The position numbers and the translations under genes were made by a program. This document shows, piece after piece, positions 42,336 through 54,800 of a stretch of DNA of 64,000 nucleotides. Every line of letters starts with the position of its first letter. Position 1 is the stretch's first letter. Location: positions 10,707,643 to 10,771,642 of the forward strand of contig NC_092692.1 of the NCBI RefSeq assembly GCF_964275005.1, read 5' to 3'. Source of the stretch: Diadema setosum. Its lineage: Eukaryota; Echinodermata; Echinoidea; Diadematoida; Diadematidae. The notes under the pieces are model-generated. The model was not told the origin of the DNA, did not search any database, and saw nothing but the letters and a program-made list of their open reading frames with translations.

Positions 42336-42339
42336 ATCT

Positions 42340-43865
42340 AGAAAGAGGGGGAGTTTCTTATTCTAAATTCCTTTTGGTGTTATTGTAAATGATAAACTTT
42401 CTTGGAAATCGCATATTGATTATATTTGTAATATAACTTTACGTCATACAGGCGTTTTCAATAGACTAAAACTGTGTTTCCCTAAAAAATCATTACTTAT
42501 GTTATACTCGTCATTGATATTGCCTTACCTTAATTATCAGTGATTATGGAGTTTTAGTTTGGGGCAACACTCACCAATATTTGTTGGATAGAGTGTCCCT
42601 TTTGCAAAAGAAAGCTCTCCGCGTCATTTTGGTATTCTCCCATACATTCTCATACAGATAATTTTATACTGTTTGCTTCTAATAAGCTGTCCAAACTTAG
42701 AGATTTGTTTTTATCTAATTTAGGACAATTATGTACATATAGCAATAACTCTCTTCCTTGTATCTTCCATTCCATGTTGATGAAATATCAGTCATTTCAT
42801 GAATATCCAACTCGACGTTCTAATGAATATCATTTACCTCTTCTTCGTATGACTTTAGCCAAAAACACATTTGTTTACACTGGCCAAAATTAATGGAATT
42901 CCGTGAATCCCGATATAAAAAATGTCCCCTCTACATACTCATTCAAAAAGAAACTGGTTTTTTTTTTTTCTATTGCAATTTTATAATTCTACTGACTTGA
43001 ATTAACCAGCTGTTATGACCCCCTAAGAACCTGGGTTATCACCTATTGATTGCTATGTATATTCTATTTCCTATTATTGATATAGTCAGATAAGGTTAGG
43101 ATATTTCCCGGATTATGTCTCTGTTACCTTGTTCTTTCTCGCGTCACATTTTGTTTTTCTCTCGACATACTTCTGACAAGATCGTTGTCTCTGCTGAGCG
43201 TTTTTGTCTTTCTGTTCTGTTCTCTTACTGTTATATCAGTTTTGTCTCATTTTGTCTCGTCTCATAGTCAACTCTCCGTGGTACTGTATGTTTCTCCTAT
43301 TCCAGTCCCGTTTCATGTTTACTCGTGTGTATATGTGTCTGTTTTTGTTGATCTGTCTTTCTAATGGGCTTCCCGATTTTTTCTTCCTTTGGACCAATGT
43401 TTTTCTTGTGAGGGGTCAACATCCTACAAGCTTTCTTTTTTTTTAGTGGATCCCTCCATTTTTCGAATTTTGCATATTGTTTACTTACTTTATTCACTTG
43501 AGTTTTCCAGTTTCGTTTTCAGTCCCGTTTCATGTTTACTCGTGTGTATATGTGTCTGTTTTTGTTGATCTGTCTTTCTAATGGGCTTCCCGATTTTTTC
43601 TTCCTTTGGACCAATGTTTTTCTTGCGAAGGGTTAAACTTCCTACAAGCTTTCTTTTTTTAGTGGATCCCTCCATTTTTCGAATTTTGCATATTGTTTAC
43701 TTACTTTATTCACCCGAGTTTTATGATAATGTATCATTATCGTAAGGTGCTACATTCATTGTCACATTTTTCATCCTACATAGTTTTACTCACCTTATTT
43801 TCTGTTGCAAAACAAACGAAGCGTTGTCTATATGTTCTTGACGAAAAATTGAATAAAAATTGATA
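42340..43865 (+). mobile_element. LINE, RT C-terminal domain and 3' UTR
   Basis: Plus-strand frames read GVIVNDKLSWKSHIDYI, then LPYLNY and GVLVWGN, LLQKKALRVI, LFLSNLGQL...MKYQSFHEYPTRRSNEYHLPLLRMTLAKNTFVYTGQ (to 42,893), the thumb and C-terminal region of a CR1/Jockey-like RT. A long 3' UTR follows, ending 'gaaaaattgaataaaaattg' near 43,860. 5'-truncated, with several frameshifts. The 3' UTR holds a 217-bp tandem duplication. Confidence 0.8.
43303..43736. repeat. tandem duplication, 217-bp period, in a LINE 3' UTR
   Basis: 'cagtcccgtttcatgtttactcg' begins at 43,303 and 43,520, and the copies stay almost identical through 'ttactttattcac..gagtttt'. Differences are a few bases around 'gaggggtcaacatcc' versus 'gaagggttaaacttcc'. 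Confidence 0.92.
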
Positions 43866-44074
43866 TAAAGAATATACATGCATGTTGGCAAAAACCACCT
43901 TGTTTCTTTGTTTGATTTAACATTTGTTTTTTTTTTTTTTTCAAATCACACGAAACGGGAGAATGCATACACTTAAAAAATAACATATGGATTTTCCTTA
44001 CAAGACTGTTTACGAATTATATAAAAGGAAGAATGCAAAGAACATAAGTGTATGGTGTCATGTCTAATCCTGCT

Positions 44075-45650
44075 CATGCTGTGTATGGGGTGCCACAGCG
44101 CTCGACATTGGGGGCCGGTATTATTTCTACTTTTTTTAATGAGTGTGCCAGTATGTGAAATGATGTGATTTGTGAGTGTTGTGACGTGGTAGAACTCACT
44201 GGCTGGTGATTAGTGACCTAATTCCGGTGACTGGTAGGCTTATCCCTTACTCTGTAGCGCCGCTAAATGCGTGGGTCTGCTGCCTTTGACGGCCCCTCTA
44301 GTTATGAATGATATTACCCACGCGGTCAAACATTGTGATCTATCTCTTTATGCAGATGATTTACATGTAATGTATGTATTTTCTTCTAATGAACCTGTTG
44401 AAATGGCAACGTGTATTAATCAAGACTTGAATGAATTTTTTTTTTTTTTTTTTTTTGTGGTTGACTGCGAATAACCTGATTTTTAATGAAGATAAAACAG
44501 AATATATAATTTTGGATCCCAGGATAAAGTGTGAGTATTTTCATGATTTTGGTATTATTTTTCAAATAAATGGTGTACAATTAAAAGAAGTATCTAAACG
44601 TATATATTAAGGACTATAGTATTTGATTCGATCCTCACATGGAAACTCCATGTTGATTATATAAGAGGGAAAATTTTGAGAAATCTGTTCCTTTTGAGAC
44701 AAATCTGGTTTTGTGTGCATTTCAAAGCTGCAAAAATGTATTTTCCACGAATATGGAGTAATGCTGCAAAGTCCATTTTTGAGAAGACTGTTTGTTTTTA
44801 CAGAAAAGGGTTTTACGAGTTGTATTAAAGGTAGATATTTCAGAAAGAACCTCGACAATTTTTAGTAACCCAGGTATTTATTCCATATATGTTCGCTGGA
44901 AAATAGTAAATGTGATTTTGTTACATAAAAGTTTGTTTGGGTTTGCACCACGATATCTTCCGTCAAGACTAAAATTTAAAGATCACAGTTATAAGCTTCG
45001 TAATTCCCAGGTACAAATTTGGTTACCAAAACCTAAAACAAATTTTGTGAAAAAGATTTTTTTTTTTTGTAAGTTCAAATTTATTCAACTCACTGACATT
45101 GGACATGCAGAACACCAGAGATAAACAATTGTTTTTATCAGAAAATGAAAATTTTTTAGATTGTAAATGGATTAATTTTTTTTATATCCTTGATAAATAG
45201 TTTTTTTTTTAAATAATGATTTTTTTTTTAATTATTATGATTTGGTTTTCGGTTCAAGTTCTAGATTTTGGATACCTCCACCCCCCAACATACACACACG
45301 TTCAAACACATTTCTATTATGTGGATTAGTATGTTTGTATAAAGGTGTTTAGTTGTGTTGAGTTCTCTGAGTGTATTTTTTTTTTCCATTTTTATTTTAT
45401 TTTTGTCCGCTTTTTTTTTCTGTTGATGAATTGATTTTTATGTATTACTGTAATATGTCGACAGTAATTGAGTCACTTTGTTTATAATATTTTCTATGTT
45501 TCCGAAACTATTTGAATGTATCATATTAGTATTTCCACTGTAATTCACTTTCTTTTACAACATTTACCCATGTTGTATAAATTTTTGTTATGCATTTATC
45601 GCTGTTGTTTTATGTGAATTTTATAATGTATGTCAATGAATGAATGAATA
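44075..45650 (+). mobile_element. LINE, RT core fragment and C-terminus, decayed
   Basis: YGVPQRSTLGAG (44,085-44,120), a roughly 120-bp break, then MNDITHAVKHCDLSLYADDLHVMYVFSSN (44,304-44,390) with the YADD catalytic core, LNEFF followed by poly-T, NLIFNEDKTEYIIL, and further RT C-terminal text to about 45,120. Ends with the short repeat 'aatgaatgaatgaataaat' (45,636-45,655), a LINE-type tail. Stops and frameshifts throughout. Confidence 0.75.
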
Positions 45651-45679
45651 AATAGAAGTATTTTACGACGCACAAGCTT

Positions 45680-47165
45680 AGCATACTGTTTTACAAATCA
45701 TTTTAAAGTACATACATACATTATGAACATGACACTGAAAGATGTATAAGACGTATATCATAATATCACAAAAAAACTTCAGTAGGAAATCATGAAAATA
45801 ACAGTATCGTAATTAAAATGATGTTTATTCGTTCATTCCAGGTAAGATTGGAAGCAATAGTTATGTTTAGGAATTTAGTAGACTTTTTTTTTATAAGGGA
45901 TAACCAATCAGTATATAAGTTACATTCAATATCAGGTGAATGAACATTTTTGAAATGTATAAGATTGGTTTTATCAATGTTAAGGGAAAATTTATCGCAT
46001 TTTAACCAAAAAAGAAACATTAATTAATTCAGAATCTAGTTTGCCGATAAGTGTCTGTGAATCTTTAATGTCAGGAGAATATATTTGTATCACCTGCAAA
46101 CAAAAAGTAAGTTAAAATTGGTGAGGCATTGATTATATCATTTGATCATATAGAAATAAAAAAGGGCCTAAGATAGGTTCTTGTGGTACTCCACAACTGA
46201 TTTGTAATATCCTAGAGGAACATGAATCAAATCGATATATTGCTCACGGTTAGATAAATAATCGGTGAACCATATAACGGGGTCATTCCACTAGACTGAC
46301 ACCCACAAGTCATATAGCCCACGAGATCGACATTGAAAACAGGTCCAGAAGTCATTCAGCTCACGAGTCATACAGCCCATGAGTTCGACACTAGGAAAGT
46401 AAAGCCCATGAGTTCGACACTATGAGGTAAAAACAGCTCATAAGTTCGACAGATACAACACAGAGGGTAATGTGTCGGTCTCGTGGGCCTCGTTGGCTTA
46501 GTGTCGAACTAATGGGCTGTACGACTCGTGAGCTGTATAACTCATGAGCTGTCAGACTTGTGAGCTGTATGACTCGTGGGTCTCGGTCTCGTGACGTGCA
46601 CCCCAATATTACAAGGATATTCCTCGAACACCATAATGTTTAAGTTTTCGAATTAGAATTTCGTGATCAATAGTATCATATGCCTTACTCAGGGCTATGA
46701 GAACTCCAATAATATTTACCTTGTTAATAAAAGCTTCAATTATTTTGAGACAAAGTTGTATAATGACGTAATCAGTATATGATTTTTTCTGTTAAATCCG
46801 AACGGATTCGGAATGATAATTTCATTTTCATTTCAGAAAGAAATTAATCTTTTATAACTAGTTTTCTCAAAAATCTTAGATATGATGTGAACAAAGGATA
46901 TTGGGCAATAATTTTTAATTTATATTTGTGGTCTTTTTCATTAATGGGTATCACTTTTGCGATTTTTTAGTGATTTTGGGCAGTGGCCTGAATTGAGAAA
47001 AATGTTGAATATGTGTACTAGTGGGTGCGATGAAATGAATAATCTGTATAAGGAGAGATACATTTAAACCGTTGTAACCTGAAGACTAATTGTTGGAATA
47101 TCTATACTTATTTTTTATCCGATTTCTGTTAGGGAAACATTCAATTTTTGTTTGTTTTCAAAAAA
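45680..47165 (-). mobile_element. LINE, RT region, minus strand, decayed
   Basis: Minus strand 5' to 3': ISKIFEKTSYKRLISF and [12 protein letters not shown] (about 46,890-46,780), HYGVRGIS (46,640), interruption by a foldback element (46,279-46,604), then WFTDYLSNREQYID (46,268-46,225), SCGVPQEPILGPFLF (46,205-46,160) and CDKFSLNIDKTNLIHFKN (45,995-45,940). The polymerase motif order is clear, the frames are broken. Confidence 0.78.
46279..46604. mobile_element. GACCGAC foldback element, compact copy (326 bp)
   Basis: Left end GGGGTCATTCCACTAGACTGACACCCACAAGTCATA, right end ...GACTCGTGGGTCTCGGTCTCGTGACGTGCACCCC, inverted. It separates HYGVRGIS and WFTDYLSNREQ of one LINE frame, proving insertion. 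Flanks ATATAAC (272-278) and ATATTAC (606-612 of the same kilobase) are a likely diverged target duplication. Confidence 0.85.
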
Positions 47166-48080
47166 TTCAGTAGAATATAAAAGAGTATTCACCTCAATGT
47201 GCGGGAGTAGAATGTGGGAAGGGGATGCCTCCTCACACACAAGGGGGCTTTTGAATTTTCTTTTTGATTGAAATGAAAATTATTATAATATGTTAAACTT
47301 AAAAGAGGAAATTCACCCCAAAATGAATAAACTTTAGAAGAAAGAGAAACATATTAATTACAGAACAAAAATCAGAACGAAATAATAAAGATATGACATT
47401 TTGACATTTCATTAAAAAAAGCAAAAACATTTCATTTCAGTCCTTCGGAATATTCAACATAACATGTCGTACCCTCACAATTCATGCATTTCATCAATGT
47501 AATTCGGAAAAAAATAGTATTAATAGTAAATACAAGCAAAAGCATGTTCCCATACCAAGATATATCAGAGTTAGCATCTGTTCTTTTTCATTTTTGGTGG
47601 TTTTAAGGCAAACTTTATATTTGTACAGCTGAAATATGAGGTTTTCATTTCTGTATAGAAATGAATTCGAAATTGTGAGAGCATGACATCGTCAACTTCA
47701 TGTATGTTCATAATGACTGGTCAAGAAATGTTTTCGGAAAAAAAAAAATAAATCTCAACATGTCATATCTTCCTTATTTCTTATCCGATTTGTTTTTTTT
47801 TTTTTTCATTTTTGTATCGTTCAGTATGGGATATTTTTCTCTTTCTTTCGAAGTTTATTCATTTTTTGGGTGGATTTCCTCTTTATGCATACCTTTCATA
47901 GTTCGACAGGACAGATGCCACCTTCCTGGTGTCACACTACACACATGAGGTACACACTCACAGAACACAAGAACGATGATAAAGGCAGCTGACGACATGG
48001 TTAAATTCACGAAAAGATATCACAAAGAAAGAAATGCTCTTGATCGCGCACGTTGTTTAGCTTTCTTTTCTTTTCGTTCC
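47166..48080. other. non-coding, with one G/C-rich dispersed repeat unit
   Basis: 'gtagaatgtgggaaggggatgcctcctcacacacaagggggcttttgaattttc' (47,208-47,260) belongs to the family at 48.3-48.7 kb. The rest is AT-rich. Confidence 0.4.
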
Positions 48081-48084
48081 ATCG

Positions 48085-48260
48085 CCTCAGATTTGTGTTT
48101 TTAACGATAAACTACGCAACATCATGGATACTTTCATCACGCTACTTATTTCACACTATCACTTCTTGGAACATGCAAAATACAAGTAGTTGGTCATACA
48201 CTCAGAGCATAGCATAAAACAAAGTCATGGTCATTGATGTTCAGTCCCTTTTCATCAGAG
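48085..48260. repeat. segmental duplication block D, matches 62,530-62,690
   Basis: 'ctacgcaacatcatggata', 'tatttcacactatcact' and 'aaagtcatggtcattgatg' versus 'ctacgtaacatcatggatatc', 'tatttcacagtatcact' and 'tagatcatggttaatgacg'. Confidence 0.7.
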
Positions 48261-48324
48261 GATGATATAATAAACATTATACATTACAATATTAAACATG
48301 TACTAAGGAACAGGGGCATCGGTC

Positions 48325-48730
48325 AGTTTTCACGATTGGGGGAGGGAGGAAGGGGCAAAAACTCGGAGTTGGAAGATCTATGCGAGAAAGCGGAGCCACC
48401 GAGCAGGGGGATGGTGTGGGAGTGGGGTATCCCCCCTCTCATACGAGGGAGATTTTGCATTTTCAGACCTGAAATTCAGCGAATCAATGATGCACACTTT
48501 GGGTGAATTTTTTTTAATAGTTTTTTGTCGTATCAAAACAGTAAGAAAAATGAATATTCACAGATATGTGAATGACGAAATCAGTATCTCGGCTTTGTGC
48601 GACGTCACCATGTACTAAGTGTATAGAAGTTGACGAAAGGGGGAGGGGTTGGGGAGGGTCGGTAGAGGGTAGCCCCCTCCAACACGACGGAGCTTTTGCA
48701 GTTTTAGAATAATGAAATAAATTAGAACGA
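48325..48730. repeat. two copies of a G/C-rich dispersed repeat
   Basis: 'gggggagggaggaagggg...gtatcccccctctcatacgagggagattttgcattttcagacctgaaattcag' (48,335-48,480) and 'gaaagggggaggggttgggg...agccccctccaacacgacggagcttttgcagttttag' (48,634-48,706). Inverted relatives lie at 18.37 and 18.6 kb. Confidence 0.6.
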
Positions 48731-49149
48731 TCTGATGGACAATATTTGTGGAATATTCGGAAAATTGTCAATTCCCATAATGTGCCAGGTCTGAATCTAA
48801 GGATAGGAAATTAGCGGGAAGGGTAAATAAAGAGGATGAGGGAACTTTTTAATTTATTGGAATTGAAGTGACACACCTGATGTATGCACGCCGAATTCAC
48901 GCCGAATTTACAAACGCCACTTACTTTCACTGTTACAGTCACGAGCCTACTTGCTTGCGACTATCTGGCTTCTTCATTCTGTCAGTTTTACTTGAATACC
49001 GGAGCGAAGCATAGTACTAGTACTTCGCTGTACATGCATGGTATATAACAGATCAGTCCACAGTTCCTGTCTCATTCTTGTTGGTTTTATTTTCTTCCAC
49101 TACTGCGGTGAAAGTGAGATATCGTAAATTTACTGGGGAACTTTCCTGT

Positions 49150-49860
49150 CTACACATTTGATGCTCTATTATCTGTGATTGAAGTACCATCTTCTTGACT
49201 GAGACATCATCAAACAGTTAACCATCAATTTCTCCGAGAGTGCAATAATCATGTTAAAAATGACATGACTATGCATTGGAAAACAAAGAAAAACAGAAAG
49301 AAATACGTGGTTAGATATCATGTACATGATACAAGGTAAACATACTGTAGATAGACGTTGCTCTTTGTAAATCGTGGGGACATTCAAAGCAGTCATTTAT
49401 ATCAAAACTATGACGCGGAAGCAACAATATCATCTTGTTGCCGTCATGTTTACGTTTATTCTTTTTTTTTTTTTTTTTTGGACGAGAAAGTTCTACACTA
49501 TGCGACCAAAAAGTACTTTGTATATAAAAAAACGCGAAGGAAAACAAAAGGCACTGAGCCTTCTGACTTGCCAGACATCAAACATCACATAAAGACATGC
49601 AATGGAATGCTATGAACATTTCTTCTTAGCGCCTATCAATGTTCTTCTCGATATTTCCAAACTTGCGTTCGAATCTGAACACTCCCTGACTGTATAGAAG
49701 CGCGTTTCTATGGCCTAATTACCATAATTGCATCCAAAACAAACATCCAAACTCCGCAATTACATAATGAATGTTGATTATCAGACAACCAAATGAGTAC
49801 ACAATTCTTATGACAGTCACTCTGACAAACTCAATTTGTTCTGAACAAAAAAGAAAAAAA
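49150..49860. repeat. segmental duplication block C (unit 2) and its extension
   Basis: 49,345-49,510 matches 17,388-17,535 and 62,870-63,030. 49,660-49,860 ('aatctgaacactccctgactgtatagaagc', 'ctctgacaaactcaatttgttctgaacaa') matches 63,440-63,940. Confidence 0.75.
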
Positions 49861-51592
49861 AATGGAAAATCAACTGAAAGGACCTAATTGCAATTGATAG
49901 CGACCTCGTCTTTTGCTATGAATTAAAAAAAAAGAAAAACCAAACATGTGAAAATGATATCTCCACAAAATCACCCTCCCCCTTGTGTGTGCTTTTCCCA
50001 TAATGCCTGCGCATTATTTTTAATTCTTTTTAGATTCAAATTTCAGCCAATGAGAAATAATCAAAACCTACAGACACAAACTACAATGCACAAGACAAGA
50101 CACCACAAGACAAGTTAAACATGAGAAAACTAAACGATGAAATATTCCCTTCAATTTTGCTGTTTTGTTTTCACTTAGTAGAATTCATATAGAGCGGTTC
50201 AACACTCTTTGCACTACAGCTCTGTGAAATTAAAATCGTAGCGACAAAGTTGTGCAGGTTGATATATAGAAAAATAAATACCTCATGAATTTAACGACAT
50301 GATTCCGACGGAAATTATCCATGTTTGAAACTACTGTGCTGCCGACCTTTTTCATTAAGCTGCGGCAAATTATTGGTAAATCATAATCATCATTATCAAA
50401 ATAATCAATTCCATTGATTGCTTCACGATAGAAAGAAAGTTAGATACTCTCTCGTAGAAAAATAAAAGATAATAGCTTTTTCTCCTTCCTTAAAACCAAG
50501 GTTTCAAGCATCTGTCATTTATAACTGTCATGACTGTCGCACCAGTATTACCTGCCGACACATCGTGTTGATGCCACACTATTAAATAGCACAAAAGCAG
50601 AGCAACACGGTTTGCCGTGAATCTCTAAAACTATCCCAAGAGTAGTTTTTCGGTTTGTTACTAGTCTGTGAAATTTCATTACTCACAAGAGCACTTGGAA
50701 CACTGAAAGTTCTTGGTGAATGAAGTATTTTGATCCACATGCAAGGATATGTACAGTCAGTAAGTACAGCCAAAATAAGAATAATGGCACACTAAACATT
50801 CTAAGATCACACGCTGCTACGTAATGTTGACAAAATCAATGTCAGTCAGGGAAACTCTCGATTTCCCGGGAGCCTGTGATGGTACTGCGTAGGACTCCCA
50901 CAATGAAACAAGCAGCAAGTGAGTTGAAAGGGATCTTATAATATACATGGACAATTACTCACAGTCGTCATTAAGTATGATCTGTTGTTACTTGGATGCT
51001 CATTACTTTTTGCTATCTCTTGGTTTTTTGTGGTTGTTGAAATGAACACATCCTGAAATCTTTGAAGAAAGGTAGTTACTACTCTGTTATTGGGGAATAA
51101 ACTAAATGTTGTAGGTGCCCTCTCATTGCAATAGTTTTGCCTGCAATAGACTCCCAAAGGACAGGCGAAACAGCTACAGTGAGGTACCATCCACAATGAG
51201 GTCACGTGACGGTCAACGAAACGTTTATGTGGTTTGATCCAAGAAACAGCGGAAACCACACCAGAAGTGGCATTGTCAACCTTCGTGCGAAGTCCGAAAG
51301 ATATCGGTGATGGTGTTGAGTGGTTTTCCCTTTGGTAGTGCCATAAGCAGCCTTGGATCAACATTACCACATTGCGTGTACTTTAATAATAATCATTATC
51401 AAGCTTGCTCTGTCATGCACAATTTCTGACATAGTCTGACTAGCATCCGAGTGCCCGAGTGTACTATTATCTCTCATGCACTTCTATTCCAGCCGACCCG
51501 AAGGTTGACATGAAATACAACTGCATTGATAATACATGTCAGGCATTGAGAAAAAATACACGACTGCATTTACGGCCATTCGAGTGGACATC
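49861..51592. other. intergenic DNA downstream of gene 1
   Basis: No recognised gene. The longest ORF (minus strand, 50,936-51,370) is discussed among rejected items. Confidence 0.3.
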
Positions 51593-51846
51593 TCATAGAA
51601 TCGTGCATTTGCTGCTCGCCTCCTTGTTCTTCATGACACGGTCACCGACGACCAGGCACTGTCGTAGTGCCTCCAGCGCGTCGATGTGTTTCTTGTCGTC
51701 GAAGAAGTGCGACTCGATGGTGTAGTTCTCGATCTCGAACAGGTAGTTGATGCCCATCTCCTGTAGCCCGACGCGGAACGTCGACACGACATCCCTTCTG
51801 ACATGTGGATTATGGCAGTTTGTGATGATCACGATTGGGGGTTCTC
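51593..51846 (-). CDS. gene 1 exon 4 (terminal): ITN motif, ENYT, CaaX
   Basis: Acceptor tttactag, split Gly codon, then EPPIVIITNCHNPH, VGLQEMGINYLFEIENYTIESHFF, DALEALRQCLVVGD, VMKNKEASS and the terminal KCTIL, TGA at 51,595-51,593. Lysines before the cysteine could help membrane binding after prenylation. Confidence 0.9.
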
Positions 51847-54800
51847 CTAGTAAATGTGAACAAAAAAAAAACAACAAACAAACAAACAGTCGATTATCAT
51901 TTATATCTCCACTTTCTCACACAGTTAAAATATTCCGCCACATGGATAGCCCATCAGCAACATGTTGACGAAGTACATTGCTCTTGCACACACACCTTGA
52001 GGATTAACCTTAGACTCTATTTGCACACGAAATATATTTCCAATTTATATCAGTCCTCAACATCAAATTTTTACAGAATGGGATCAAGAATACGGCCAAG
52101 CAGAAGCGGTGAACAGCTGGTGAAATGAGTCAGGTTTCAGTTCGTGATCAGACGTTCAAGTGGAGATGAAGCTCACTCTCAAGTATTCGCAATGTTGCAC
52201 GATTGTATATACCCTTGAGCACACTGCATCTCCACCGACACACTCACACCTGTGCATTACAACATTATTCACATGACACCTTCTTAACTAAGTTAACATT
52301 GGAAAGTGTCAGTTAAAGCTAAAGTTCAGCGACATTTGACTTAGACATTTCACTTCTGTTGTTAACCAACTCTTTTTCTCCCTCTTTTTTTTCCGTACAT
52401 GTAGTAATATCCAAGATTAAATGATCTTGGGTAGCCTTATTTGGAGCTGTTCTCTACCTAATTTTCTGTACGCAGAAACTGTAAATCAAAATTCTTGTCG
52501 AATTAAGCCCTTTCAAAATTCAAAGAGTTCATAGACATAGACACTTCATATGATATATATAATGCCACTGCATGAGATAAAGCAATGATAAGAATTGTAT
52601 TCCTTCCGCGTCGTAAACTCATAGGCAACCTTATAGATGATTATGAAAGATAAGGGGAAATAAAATGAGAGACCCATTCTCAAAATGAAGACAGTCTTTC
52701 ATCAAAATACGTACCTGTCATCTGTTGAATTGTAGTCACAAGCTCTCTTAGATCTTGCGGCTGCATATTTAGACTCCTTGCGCTGTAAGAGAAAACGATA
52801 CATAAATTCATTTTTTCCCTTATCCGGAAATACTTTCGATCCTACAAATGGAAGGTGTAAGTACAACAAAAAATAACCTATAATGTGTGGTTGCATTCTT
52901 TTATGGAGTGTTCCCTCTTAATTGATAAAATCGAAAATCATTGGACATTTACGAAAGTTGAGGGTCTTTTGGCGTCTCTGAAGTGAGTTCTTTGAGGCAA
53001 CTGTTTCAAAGTAGAATTGATTTATTATTGATCACGCAGTTCTGTCATTTGATCCGCTAGAAGGAAATTACATCGAAACCATATCAAGAGCTAGGTAAGC
53101 TATGAATTACACTTGGGGATTGCATGGAGATCACTGGAAAAATGTTTTCTTGATTGGCTGATGAGCTGCCGGAAACATTAGAGGTAAATTCCACTCATTC
53201 TAAGAGCGACTTTCGCATTTTGGAATTGAAACGCTGCTGCAGATGATGTAAATACTGACCAAGCAAAAAATCACTTGGTTAGTATTTTCCATATTGACCG
53301 TCCTACCATGAAATCTATTAATCATTATGTTCATTTCATTTCTCATTTTTTTTTTATATTGCTGTTAGAGTTCGACTTTTCTCTGGTTGTTGTTGTTGTT
53401 TTTGCTTTCCAATAAGGGGTCAAATCAAGGAGTCCATACACTGAAAAGGGAAACGGAGCCGGAGTTACTGGCTAATTGTTTCCTAGAAAATATAGAGAGC
53501 ACAAACCTTCTTCAAGGCAGCTCATTTACGCCTAATGTGATCGTCTATAACAATATATCCGTATTCGGTATGTATATGGTATATAGGGCAAGTCTCCGGC
53601 AAAGCTTTGTAGTTGCTAATGGCAGGTATGTGGACAAAGCATCCATAAAATCTGAATATCACAGAATCGGTCTATTGCATAAACTTGCTATGAACAGTTA
53701 AATAGCAAACACACAAACGGAAGCTCGCACACATTTCACGTCTGTTTTTTAAATATAAGAAGGTACAGTCTTTGAAATGTACCCTGGTGGCTACAACGAC
53801 AAGAATAAAGTTAAAGGCGATCTTCCGAACTGAAAAAAAAAAAACCTACGTGCTTTTGTTTACATTTCCCAATCTAACAAATAATAACAAATAATGATAA
53901 TACTAACAATGATGATAATGAAAAAAACAAAACAAAATAATAGCAGAAAAAGAAAAAGAAAATTATAATGTATATGATGAAATATTTACCTAACGACGAG
54001 AACACAGGTGTGAATTTCGCAGTCCTGAGACGAAAGAAAAGTTCTCTTCAGTCCCGACACCAACCTCTTATAGAAGCCGCTGTCCCATTCGACCTCGTGT
54101 CCTTCGCCGTACACACCGGCTGCGCAAATGAACATCACAACTTTCCTTATTCATAATATTAAAGAGCCAGTTCAAAGATTCAGTTCGGAGTTAGCTCATG
54201 TGCACAGTGGTACACATGAGCCCCCTTTTTTCTCAGTTGATTAGGCGCTTCACCTTTTTCTTTTTTTTTTCTTTTTTCAAAACGACATACTGCAATAGCC
54301 TGCCCGACGTCACAATTTATGAAATTCATCACTCATGCTCAAACAAAGAATGAACTTGCGTAGACCAGGTAAAATGGAAGCATTCATTTGATTATTTTGC
54401 ATTGAATGTATCGCAGTTTTCAAGCCTTTCCTATTAATACTAAACGATACCAGGCTTTCTGTTACGTGGCTGTGCTGGGAAGTATCATCTATGAGGATTT
54501 CATGAATAATCATCATATCACAGATGCTTATCTCAGTAAATTTACCATCATGCCTGTTGATACAAATGACAATTTTTCTGCTCATGCGCGAAGTGAAATT
54601 GCCGACAAAAACATTGGAACATATACTTCTCAAGAAACCGAGATGCCACTTCATGCTTAAGGTGACTTGAATGCATAAAATAAGAAAACATGAAATATGC
54701 AAATTGATTTTTTAGTTTGAATTACGTGCTCATTATACAGAAATGTAGTCACAACACAGCATGCAATGGCCGGCATGTATAGATGGGGCAATAAATGTCA

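Noticed and set aside
43297..43675. Two nearly identical minus-strand ORFs (NIGPKEEKIGKPIRKTDQQKQTHIHTSKHETGL)
   Set aside because: They arise from the 217-bp tandem duplication within a LINE 3' UTR on the other strand. Similarity reflects the duplication, not protein conservation.
50936..51370. Minus-strand ORF of 144 codons downstream of gene 1, cysteine-containing (CSCFACPLGVYC)
   Set aside because: No recognisable domain, no counterpart downstream of gene 2, and no clear splice or start context. Treated as a chance ORF.
53387..54156. Plus-strand ORFs in gene 1 introns and over exon 2
   Set aside because: The one over 53,968-54,156 is the antisense of exon 2, and the other has no recognisable product.
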